Of a stretch of 64,000 nt of DNA, positions 37,660 to 48,439 are shown piece by piece (the first letter of the stretch is position 1; every line of letters begins with the position of its first letter). The stretch is taken from positions 124,001 through 188,000 of the forward strand of contig QRFJ01001903.1 in assembly GCA_006176705.1 (NCBI GenBank), in the 5' to 3' direction. The notes beneath the pieces were generated by a model. It did not search any database. It was not told the DNA's origin and was given only the letters and a program-made list of their open reading frames with translations. The DNA comes from Cocos nucifera. Its lineage: Eukaryota; Streptophyta; Magnoliopsida; Arecales; Arecaceae. The position numbers were made by a program, and so were the translations under genes.

Positions 37660-38850
37660 TATTGGGGATAAACCCCGCTCCCGTCGAAGTTCAGTTCGAT
37701 GCTCAGCCTAACACAACCGGTAGCTATGGAAGAACCTCAACGGACGGATCTTGGTCGAACTCCTATAGCCGACCGAACTGCTCAGCGGTCGAGCTCTTTC
37801 GGACTTCCAGTGGTCGGATCTTGGCCGAACTCCTACAGCCGACCGAACTGCTTAGCGGTCGAGCTCCTTCGGACTTTCAGCGGTCGGGTCTTAGCCAAAC
37901 TCCTACAGCCAGTCGAACTGCTCAGCGATTGAGCTCCTTCAGACTCACAGCGGTCGGGCTTTAGCCGAGCTCCCTCCAAGCTTCCCCTGCAGTTGGATTT
38001 CTTTAGAAATCGGACTCCTCCTAGACATCCCTGCGATCGGACTTCTTCAGGAGTCGGACTCCTTCCAGACATCTTCTTTGGACGGTCGAGCTCCTTCGGG
38101 CTCCCAGCGCCCGGGCCTTAGCCGAACTCCTTTAGCCGGCCGAACGTCCCAGCGGTCGAGCTCCTTCCGAACTTTCCAGCGATTGAGCCTTAGCCGTACT
38201 CCTCCAGCCAGATGTCTGTGAAAGCCGAACTCCCTCCGCACACCTCCGACCGAACTCCTTCCGAGCTTTCCCTTGGCCGAACTCCTCTAGAAGTTTGAAC
38301 TCCTCTGGAATTGATACGTACCGAAGTCCATCAATCAATGCTTTTTCAGAGCCACGGCTATTAAATCTAGACGAACAATCACCATCGGCCTGCCACAGGC
38401 GACGCTATAGGCATACTCCTCCGTGACTGACTTCGTCAAACCTCGAGCAGCCCACCACTATCGGACAGTGTGGCTATCACTATCGGTCCAACGATACCAT
38501 CCCCTCCATACCAAATTTCGTGTAGCCTCGAGTGGCCCGCCATCAGGCGGTATAGCCATCACCCTCGGTCACCATCAATCAAGCTCCAGCTATAAAAAGG
38601 ATCATCCAGATATGCTAATTCTAATCTCTGATCTCTAAGCTCTAAGCTCTTCTCTCCTTCTCTAAGTTCTGCGGAACTCATTCCCGAGCATTCCATTCCT
38701 ATTGACCAGAGCTGACTTGATCGTCGGAGAGTTCTGCTGGAGCCACCCTCCATCGGCTTTGGACAGAACTTTGTTTTACAGGTCCCCAACAGCGATCTCA
38801 TCTACCTCTGCTCCAGCTGATTCCGGTGACGATCAGATTCTGCGTCAACA
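37660..38850 (+). repeat. Right LTR, 1,191 bp
   Basis: Aligns with the left LTR from the first bases to the terminal CA. It has three 70-bp units instead of four, but an extra segment of about 45 bp (a duplicated GGACTTCTTCAGGAGTCGGAC-like word near 38,040). TATA box CTATAAAAAGG at 38,590-38,600. Confidence 0.9.
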
Positions 38851-38989
38851 CTATCCATCTTCGATCAAGCCGATCTGAGCTAGAAAATCTATAGCAATAT
38901 AAGCTATAAAAATTAAAAAAAAAAAAAATCAAGTACATCTGATGCTATAACGACCTGGAAGAACTTATGGTGAAGCACTCCATGCTTCT

Positions 38990-39665
38990 CCGAGCTTGAA
39001 CACGTCCATCAAGTATCTGCAACCACCTCTTTAATATTCCTCACTCTAGCCTAAAACCTTGTAAAGTCAGCCAGGTGTTTGTGGTCCCACAAGGAAGACC
39101 ATTCATTAAATAGTAAGAGACCTTCTGAAGCAATCAATCTTATAGAGGAGTGTTTGTTGAGGAAAACTCTTGCATTTGGTTCTCTCTATCAGACCAAGAT
39201 GGCTGCAGCATAGAGAATTAGGATTATTAGTTGAGAGGATTTGCAAAGTTTTTTTTCCCCTCCAATCCAAGCAAAGGCTTCCAAAGGTGAATTGTGGATG
39301 CAAAACTCTTAAGAGAATAGAATGCACCACCTTCCAAATAGAAAAGAAGAAGAAATAGCATGTGGAGAAAAGATGGTCTACTAATTCAATTGAATTTTGG
39401 CAAGGGACGCAACCTCCAAAGGTTTTTTCCAGCTTTCTTGTAAGGTTTTCTTTGTCATTTAATTTCTTTTACCAACAAAGCCATTAGAAACACTTTATCT
39501 TCGGAGGCAATCTTCAAAGGCACTTTGTTTCCATAGCAAGCTAATGAAAGAACACTTGGTGTACCCCTAGTGTACAAGAATTTGTAAAAGGAGCCCAAGG
39601 TGAAGGTTCCATTTCCATTAAGTTTCCACTTCAGATGATATCCCTTTGGCTAGCTAGGAGCAACC
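38990..39665 (-). pseudogene. LINE ORF2 C-terminal fragment (zf-RVT region)
   Basis: Minus-strand reading, in order: LKWKLNGNGTFTLGSFYKFL, then GNKVPLKI...KVFLMALLVKE, NLTRKLEKTFGGCVPCQNSI and ELVDHLFSTCYFFFSIWKVV. This is the zinc-binding domain found after reverse transcriptase in plant non-LTR elements: a D.W....G.FT..S.Y.FL lead-in, then C-x2-C ... H-x4-C. Frames shift between the blocks, so the copy is dead. The endonuclease and reverse transcriptase are absent. No poly-A tail in the expected orientation is visible at the low-coordinate end, which stops about 140 bp from the LARD-like element. Confidence 0.75.
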
Positions 39666-39831
39666 ACTGCCGGTAAACGGGAAAATCTATCATGCATCGT
39701 AATGATGTTTGAGTTACGAGTAACTCTATCAAGCATGTTGTTTGAGTTGCAATGGACTATCTTTCATTTCCTTCATGGTTGGATGATGGGATTTGTTTCC
39801 TACCTTTCGTTTCCTTCATGATTCCATGATG

Positions 39832-39832
<1 letters not shown>

Positions 39833-39923
<91 letters not shown>
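39833..39923. repeat. (CT)n(AT)n microsatellite
   Basis: About 50 bp of CT dinucleotide followed by about 38 bp of AT dinucleotide. The Arg-Glu and Tyr-Ile frames on the minus strand are artefacts. Confidence 0.95.
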
Positions 39924-39927
<4 letters not shown>

Positions 39928-41256
39928 TTGATAGTCACACATACTAAATGGTCATCCAATCAAATGAGGCGATATGGTGCTTCCCGGGGCTAACCTTGGG
40001 CTCTCCTTAATTATTTGAAAACTTTGAATTATACGTAGGTCCATTTTTCGTAATTATTCTTGACTTTGACTGGAATACTTGTTCAAACAAGCATCAACCT
40101 CAAGAATTCCAATACCCCTTATCCTTTCCTAATTGTCCTTTTCTACTCATTATTCTACTACTCTTTGCTGCCGTACTTTATATATATATATATATATATA
40201 TATTAGCAGCCGTGAGTTAAGGGTGAAAAGTCCTGTAGTGAGAAAATGTCAAAGTTGAAAACAAGCACTTGCTTTCCCTTTCAAAGTCTGCATCACTTAA
40301 CGCAATGAACCAAATTCATCATCAAAAGTTTGGTTCTCCTGTCTATTGGAAAATGTTGTTATTTCTCTTATATCAATCTATTTACCTTCTTCATACCCTT
40401 GATCTCATCAAGTTACCTTGCATGAATTTATCTTTTTTTTCCTGAAGTCTCGAAGGATAAAGAAATTATATGGATCAATAATGATTGTATAATTGATGGT
40501 CAGCATGTTGGTAAGGGATCCCTTGTAATCTGCAAATATTTTTCATCTTAACGTGATAAAAAACTTGTGTGCTAAATTATCTTGATAGCTTGTGCATATG
40601 GCTTGTTCTAATATATCCAAACCAAACTTTGAGGAGTACATCTCCACCGTTGTGATGAAAGTTCAATCATAACAAAATCATCAAAGACTATGCCAATCCA
40701 TAAAGTACACAACCGTAAAAGTGTAATCACCATTATAAACCATAGTGCATGATTAAATCTCTATTTCTTAGATTTTAGTCATCAACACCTCCAAATGACT
40801 AGATACGGTGCTCCGTTATTCACAATCTATTCCTCTTCACATTCATTCTAAGAGTGAAGTCTCAATGTTTGCTTCAAATTTTGCATAATCTTTGATTTAC
40901 CAGACTACATAAATACAAAAGAAAGAAAAAAGAAATATATATATTTTTTGTGCTCTGCTCTCCAAAGTTTATATATATATATAACCTTTGATCTACCGTG
41001 CTACATAATTAATACAGAAGAAAGAAAGAGGTTTATATTGATTTTTGCCCTGCTCTCCAAAGTCTAAACACTATTTTACAATCATATATATGCAATTGAT
41101 GCATCAGCAACATATGGAGCCTTTGTCATGCATTTTTATTTTTATATGCAACCACCGCTCATTTAGGCCGTTAACTATACTGACATTCAAAATGACTAAG
41201 TTATATCCTAGCCCAAAATTGGGAGTCAACCAGTCGAGCATAATTTTAAACTTCTA

Positions 41257-41292
<36 letters not shown>

Positions 41293-43907
41293 TTGGCAAA
41301 GGAAGGCTAAAAGGAGCTACTTGGCTTTTATTAGTATAGATAAAAAAATTTACAACTTGGAAGTGAGGAGCAAGATCTGTCGGAAAGAAATAGGAAAACT
41401 TCAACCATCAATAAATATCTGATAGACTTCCCTCGCGTGTTCATACCAAAAAAGAAAAGAAAAAAAAAAGGAAAGAATAATGGGAACCCAAATGAAAAAC
41501 GAAGTGTATTAAACTTCAACTTCTTTTACAAACCAATTGCATTAACATTTCATAAAGTACAAGTTTATCACTAGTATCTATAATAATTTGCAATCTTCTT
41601 TGCTAAACAAGCTTAGATAACAAGGAAAGTATCTTGATTAAATAGTTGAGATGACCAGCAAGGGTCGATATACTCATTAATCTTTCTATTTGTACTTTGG
41701 TAGATGTCGGAGTGCGGTGATTTTTATACCATGATTTGATTAATATGCACAATGTCTTTGCTGGCGATTTAGAAACATGGCTCGGAAAGTTGTTCCAACG
41801 GAACGGAGATAGCCACCAAAGTGGTCACAAACTGATAAAATAACCTACTTTATCATCGCGTAAGTTATTTGGTATTTGAGCATGACATTAGAAGGGGCTA
41901 ATCTCCGTTCTACTTTGTACATTTCTCAGCTCCAATCGCACTCCTGCCCAATGCTCAAATGACAAAAGATGTTGTCCAATTACGATACTTTATAGTTGTT
42001 GTTAGAAAATTATGAAAAAACTCCAACCAAACAAATACAAAACTAAATGATAAAGAACTAAGCAAGAGAATCCGAGCCATGCACATTGCTCATATACTAT
42101 AGGGACCACTAATGGTGATAAAATATGGGAGAAAAAAAAAAAAACATAGAAGAGAGTGGAGTGCAAACAAGAACGCGTTTTCCACGTATTCTCTATCTGC
42201 CTGAGGCCCGTCTCAGGGTATTTGCGTGACGTGAAAGCACGCGCCCACATCCGGTTCTCAACGGACACCACGATCTACGCATTCGCCACGACGGAAACTA
42301 AAAAAGTGGTAGGGTTTCTACGCGTTTTAAAATTCCAACGGATATAACAAGCGAAGGAGAATCGCAAGCCGACCAAACGCCGTTTAGCAGTGAGAAAATA
42401 CCAACAATTATACCTTGCTTTACATCCACCAAAAGTGAAAACTTTTTTGAACTTCGGCTGGTGGTGACAATTATATTGTTTTTAACTAGGATCTCATCCG
42501 ACAAATCTAATAGGATCGTAATGCATTATTTGGATAAGATTGTAGATCATTATAAATGTTATCACAACGGGTCTAGTTTATGATAGATGCGAATTAGATA
42601 TCAGATTTTTTTAGTAATTAGGATCGATGATAAATCAATCATGATATTTATAATTAGTTTTGACTAGATCTTGATCTGTAGCTAATTAAGGGATGATGTC
42701 CAGGTTTAAATAAGAAAAGTTTGCAAGGATACGCCATTATGATTGTAGGAATGTTAGAAAATTTTTTTGATATTTACATAGAGTCAAGTTTGACTTAGGT
42801 TCTAGATTGTTCTATATCCATTATTCCGTTAAACTTGATTATATGGCACCATCTATCTCTGATAGAAATATCTTGCGGGTGCAAGACACATGCATGATTT
42901 AGAACAATAGTCAAAATAGTTCAACTTGCCTTCCGATGCGGTTGAATTAGGGCACAAATGGGTATGACATGGGGCCTAGGTGAACCGGTTCCCACAGATT
43001 GAGTGGCCCATTTCATGGACCTAGATAGATCGGAAAGTTGGTACAACCAAGAAACTTTGGATACCATCACTCACCCACAGCACAAGACATGTAATGCCCA
43101 TAGCCACCAGAAACCAAGGACCATGCTCCTCAATCTCTACATCTCCAGGTGATCACTGGCAATTCATAGTATATTGTTGGGTGCATGTTTGTACTTACCC
43201 CGGCAATGGTGTCAAAGTCCAATTTCTTGGCACTAACAAGGAAGGATGACGGCCAGATTCTCTCCCCCTCCTTGTGAACCAGAATCTCAGATGCTTGTGG
43301 GTGCATCACATTTTAATTTGTATAGGAGACCCACCTCCCTTGACCACCACATGTGGGCTTCTGGTTGCTTTTGCTTGCAGCCTTTGTCCTGCACCATTTG
43401 GTTAATGGCCTTCCCTACACTTTGTTCAAGGAATCCATCTGTCATATTCTTTGAAGAAGCCGCATGGATATATAAAATGGCCTAGCTTCTAATTATTATG
43501 GATACGGTTGGGAGACAGGTTCGAAACGAGGTTGTTTGCATGTTAGTTTATTGCACATTTGTCCGCTTATTAAGGTGTGATTTATATTATTTATTGCTAT
43601 GCCCCTGAAGGCTGTCTTTAAATGCAAGCATAGAGCACCAATATCCAAGATGACGCGCCATTTAAGGAGTCCACCGTGTAGTAAATTATGAAATCCGCCA
43701 AAAGAATGACTTTATTTATTATTGAAAAAATAAAAATGTCATGGTCCTAATTGCAGCCGTAAAGATAGTAGGCAAACCCTAAATTAAAAAGAAAGAAGAA
43801 AGAAACAAAAGAGAAGCCGTCAAAAATCAATTATAAATTAGTTTTAGCAGTAAGATGGAGGTTGGATTCCTTGGTCTTTACATATCTAGTCATTTGAGAG
43901 AGTTATA
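39924..43907. other. Intergenic sequence, no gene recognised
   Basis: Mostly AT-rich spacer. TA tracts lie at about 40,172-40,203 and 40,974-40,983, and a CT/CA microsatellite at about 41,257-41,292. A GC-richer patch at 42,165-42,300 contains TGACGTGA and CCACGTA. The open frame at 43,246-43,485 has no family motif. I could not support any gene. Confidence 0.5.
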
Positions 43908-43914
43908 TCTATTT

Positions 43915-44034
43915 TTTTTTTGCACCCCACCTTATTCTATTCTCACCCTACCCCTCGATGGTTGATTAGTTCCAACCAGAATCAAATCCTGGTCCCCGTT
44001 ACCTAGATGGTAGGTGTTGCCATCTAAGGATACG
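43915..44034 (-). mobile_element. SINE-like element (candidate)
   Basis: On the minus strand a tRNA-like head (TAGATGGCAACACC, then GGATTTGATTCTGG resembling a pol III B box) is followed by about 80 bp and a short A tail (seen as a T run at 43,912-43,921). TCTATTT occurs on both sides (43,908-43,914 and 44,035-44,041) as a possible 7-bp target duplication. The A-box match is weak, and the lower duplication overlaps the A/T tail. Confidence 0.42.
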
Positions 44035-44041
44035 TCTATTT

Positions 44042-45937
44042 GAATTTTGTGTAGGTAAGCATGGCAAGATATTGTATTTTAGATAGGTGATAAAATATAG
44101 AACTTTTTAGCACTTCTTGATTATTAGATATAGTACATTTTCTTCTTTTTAGATTTAAGAACTGCTATATATAAAGGCCATACTTTGCAATTTTACATCC
44201 TTACCTGATAAGCCCTCGATGGATCATGAGCTAAAACATTTATAAGATCCATTCACAACTCAATCATCCAAGAGGAACTGGCTTGGTTGGCTACCCAATT
44301 AACATCCCTATTGTCTTCTATAAGAGTGTGTGGTCCAATTGGACGGAAAGATGAGATTTCTTCGAATCATTCAACTCAAATATCTTTAAAAAAAAAAAAG
44401 AATATTGAAAAATTAGTAAAGTAGAGCTCGAGTTCTCTTTCTTTTTTTCTTTTTTTTTTAATTTAAAATAATAAAACTGTATTATAGCACCTCTATTAAT
44501 GCTAGTGAGTTTTACCCTTTGATGATCTACATTGGATTTCTCTTCTAGCTAAATAAGATCATATTATTTTAAAATAGACATGACTAATGAAAATAATTAT
44601 GAAAAAAATAAAAATTTATAGAACATAAATTTCAACTTCTATATCGATTTTGTTTTCAACTACTTCACCTATTTTTTTTTAAAAAAATAAGATATATATC
44701 TAGTTAAAATCTTTCTTGAAAAAAAAAGAGAAAAAGTCATTGAATAGCTCATTTTGAGATCCAAAGATAGAACTCAATCAAATTTATGTAGCTCAAAGAG
44801 TACCTAATTTTTATAAAAGAGCATCTCAATCTCAATCGCTTGTTGCATAAATAAGTTAGGTCTCAAAAATTTTGGTGTATGATTTTGCTTTCTAACATGA
44901 TAGATCTTTCTCTCATCTAGGCCTATGTAATTAGACTAGCCTGTATCAGCTCCAGTGCTCATGGTGATTTTTCAAAACCATCCATTATAGTTACCGAGCC
45001 CAAAATGGTTTTGTGAAGGTTGGAAGGGATGGTGATCACTTCCGGCAATGACTTGAAGGAGTTGTTGTTGGTGAGCAAGAGAAAGAGCCTCCAAAGAGCT
45101 GAAGCTCTAGCTAGGAGAGGAGACCTAGTCAAGAAGATCTTATCTGCCACTTTAATGGGTTGCTTAAAACCACCGCCGCCTTCGCCATAGGTTCGCTTGG
45201 AATAACAAATATGTTAATCTTGAACCACCTAAGAGGTGGAGGTTCCCATCTTACCGATACTTCATTTGAGGTTGATGATGAAGACATGCTATTATTCCAC
45301 TGCCATACTCCACGCTTTGCAAATCGTTAAATATATTTAATTTGTAGGCTGCCTTTCGTGCTCAAAAGGTGTCCAACAGCAAATCTCCATTGGAGACAAC
45401 ATTCCAATCAGTAGAATGCTAGCCTATCCGTTGTAATACTGCTACCATTCATATGAAAAAAAAACAAGTGCAAAATATCCTTTGATCCTTGCAAACATAT
45501 ATTATAGACCTCATATAAAAAAAAAAACATATCTTCCCCCAGAGCATTAGTGGGCAAATTACCATAAATACAGTTCAAACTATAAATCTATATTATGTGT
45601 TTGCATTTTTAGATCCATCTTACATTTTACTATTGTGAGACCTTTATAAATATACTTATATTCAATAATTATATTGTATAATTCTTGAAATAATATTTGA
45701 CTTCTAGGATATATAAAAGCTAGTGAATCTATTAGAAATAAGAGATTCTAAACTTGGTAGGCTTGCATCTCTCTCTACATGGGAGAGGTTATGCATTTTA
45801 AATTCACACAAATAAAACAACCCTTCAAAGATTTGAAGCTTTTTCCTTTTCTTTGCAAGGAAATAGTTCCACACCTTGATAGATTGCATTTAAATTATGC
45901 ACCGGTCTACAATAAGATCGTACCATCTTATTTGTTT
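44042..45937. other. Spacer with one unidentified coding-like segment
   Basis: AT-rich sequence. The exception is about 44,960-45,180 on the plus strand, which reads as a continuous-looking peptide except for one stop. Segments include GDFSKPSIIVTEPKMVL and GNDLKELLLVSKRKSLQRAE, and it ends PPPPSP then a stop. The minus strand is also open here. I do not recognise the family and do not claim a gene. Confidence 0.35.
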
Positions 45938-45940
45938 TAA

Positions 45941-46204
45941 GGAGATATTTGGTTCGCGACCATAATCAAAATAAGAATCGGAATAGATTAGAATCCTCGA
46001 AGTATTTGATTTGTGATCGAAATCGGAATCAAAATAAAAACTTGGATTCTTAGGAGAGAATATGAATTGAGTTTTAGAAAGATTGGATAATTTTCATTCC
46101 ACTCTAGAATCAGAATTAAAATAGGACTTCTTCCATCCAAATGGTTGGTATGGAAGCAATTCATTTCGATTTCAGACCACAACTCTCACCAACTAAACAG
46201 CTCC
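45941..46204 (-). mobile_element. Tourist-like MITE, 264 bp, flanked by TAA
   Basis: Left end GGAGATATTTGGTTCGC pairs imperfectly with the right end (reverse complement GGAGCTGTTTAGTTGGT). Exact TAA on each side (45,938-45,940 and 46,205-46,207) is the classic PIF/Harbinger target duplication. The interior resembles the reverse complement of the MITE at 8917-9214, including AAGTATTTG and GAAATCGGAAT words. Non-coding. Confidence 0.8.
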
Positions 46205-46207
46205 TAA

Positions 46208-47339
46208 GTCTTATGCGAACTTGCTTGAACCAAATCACACAAGCCCATGGCTGCCAAATCAAGAACTTTTCTACCTCATGTTTTCGATGCTTGTGCATAT
46301 ATCCTTTGGATATCTCGGAGGAATTCTAATGTGGTACCCTCATCCATGAGGAGGGCTGGCAAAACGCATGCCAATCGTCTGTTTGCCTGTTGACGATCTT
46401 TATTAATGCTGCAAGGTAGATATGCGATACCCAACGCTTAAAAGTTTTTATCTATCTCGTTTTCATCTACTTTTTTTTCAAGTGGCCGTCCCATCTTAGT
46501 TACACTTTTATGATCCATGTTGCTCGCCTTTGCATCCCTATGAAATGGCTGGCCTTGTTTTATAGAAGATACTTAAAACCGACCTTGATCAAAATTCCAT
46601 GCCAATTTTGGAAATTACTTTCAAGTTCAGAACTAATGGTATAACAATCACTGTTTTTAATGAAAATTTACTAAAATCCATAATGCAAAAGTGAGCTTTA
46701 AAAGGATGAGTCGCATTTTAAAACATTTTATTGCCATGATAAAATTTTGTCGACACAAGAATGTAACATTCGTTGCCAATTAACATATGTTTGACCCAAC
46801 TGGTCAAACCCTGTTATTTTAGGGAGAGATCCACGGTTCAATCATAGCAGATCGCATATTATAATTATATTTCCAAGAAAAAACAACTATCACTGTACTT
46901 GAAATGGGATGGAGTCAATGATTTGAAAATGTTAACCATTAGACCATCTTGGTGTTTACCTCGTCATTATTTTATTTCAGGAAGTATTTTATCATGACAG
47001 GCAGGCTTTCAACAATTTAAAGTTGGTCGAACTTTACCGTTCTGCTTTCAAACTTCATACAAATGTAGATACTGTTCTAAATTTGAGTTTGAAGCTTCCA
47101 TATTTTTGACCATGGAATGAGAAAGGCTCTTATTGAATGGAAATGATGGACTCACTTGACCATATTTGTTGGTGTTGATGTAGACTCTTAGGGTGAACTT
47201 AAGGTCAGCTAAGCAGCTGGAGCTTCGAACCAACGGTCCAACTTGCAAGTAAATCTCTTGGTGGTGGTTTTCTGATGGGGATCTTTCAATGTTCAAATAG
47301 AGAATTTGAAAATAGTTGAAGAGAGCAACAGAGCAAGTA
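46208..47339. other. Spacer, nothing recognised
   Basis: Mixed-composition sequence with no gene, element end or repeat that I can support. Confidence 0.5.
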
Positions 47340-48366
47340 TGGAGAGGCTTGAAAAATTTATCTAAGATTTTTTTATCTTCCTCTATTCATGAGGTAGACC
47401 GTGAAAGAACCGACCGTGCGATAATCGAACACACCTCAATCCACACGGCACACAAACATAGCAAAAAGATCATTTTATAGAAGAAAAATTTTAAACAAAC
47501 ATAGAATGCAAAAGATGTAGATAATTGAGTAATAAAATAAAAAAAAGAAGTACACCAGATTTACATAGTTTGGCCTCTTAACTTGGCTTATGTCCACGGG
47601 CAAGACCTTCTCGACGTTCCGTCTATTATTCCATGACATAAAAAAGCATAAAATTATAGGAGAAAAATAATACAGAGACTCTCTTTATAAAAAAAAAATC
47701 TCTCTTTAATTCTTTCAAAAAAGATCTCATAAAACTCTTTACAATTTTTTTTGGACCCTCTTTGGACTCTTCCTGTTCTCTGGATGCACACATGCACTAT
47801 TTTCACCACACACACACGCTTCACAGTACCTCAGCTCTTTAAATAGGATGATAATCCTCTTTTCAGCAGTTCACAGAAGTTCTGACAGGATTTGTTCTCC
47901 TGATACAAGTCGAACATGTTCTTGATGGAATCTTAGAATATTTTTCAACCTTCAGATCATGACCGCAATCCTTCTTGACCGCTAGATCCTATGGTCCATG
48001 CACAAATTCCGAAGATCTCTTGGATTTATCATAAACCGAGTCCAAATAGAAAATCCCATCATGTCTGTTCGCACCCATCGAGCCGGCTCTCTCAAGAGCC
48101 AAGCCTGCTCGGTTGCATCCAGTCCAAAATGTTGTTTTTGTCTGACTGAGACAGTCGGCTTGGCTGTGGTTCAAGCCAGCTTGATCTCAAACCAAACTGG
48201 CTCGACTGCATGCCAAAGCTAGCCCGGCTGCTACTGATACAGATTCGTATCTTCTCTATTTGGGCTATTTTTAGATTCATTGGACTCCATTCATCGTCCT
48301 GGACCTTGCTGTGGGCTGAGTCCCTATATTTTTTTATTTATTCTTCACATGGACTTCAATCTATCA
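47340..48366 (-). repeat. 3' LTR of a Ty1-copia element
   Basis: The upper boundary is set where the minus strand reads AAGTGAAAAAAA (a polypurine-like tract) then TGATAGATTGAAG, that is ...CTATCA on the plus strand ending at 48,366. A minus-strand TATA box (CTATTTAAAG) lies at 47,838-47,846. The lower boundary near 47,340 is only approximate. No second LTR is available for comparison because the 5' end of the element is missing. Confidence 0.6.
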
Positions 48367-48439
48367 TTTTTTTCACTTGAAGATATGTACCGAACTTTGA
48401 AGAACGTCATCCCTGGAGGCCTTACCAACCTTCCACTCT

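Larger units (their letters stand above)
31969..38850 (+). mobile_element. Full-length non-autonomous LTR retrotransposon (LARD-like, Tat-type gypsy derivative)
   Basis: A complete but protein-poor LTR element of 6,882 bp. The LTRs at 31,969-33,182 and 37,660-38,850 are clearly homologous throughout. They end in ...TCAACA, and the left end starts TGTTGGG (mutated to TATTGGG in the right LTR). The flanks are CTGTC and CTATC, a 5-bp target duplication with one change. A primer binding site, TTGGCGCTAGAAGGAGG, follows the left LTR at 33,185-33,201. A purine-rich tract (GAGAGTGGGGGG) precedes the right LTR at 37,643. The 4.5-kb interior lacks protease, reverse transcriptase, RNase H and integrase. 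It holds three tandem-repeat arrays and a gag C-terminal remnant, so mobility must have come from a related autonomous element. Confidence 0.9.
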
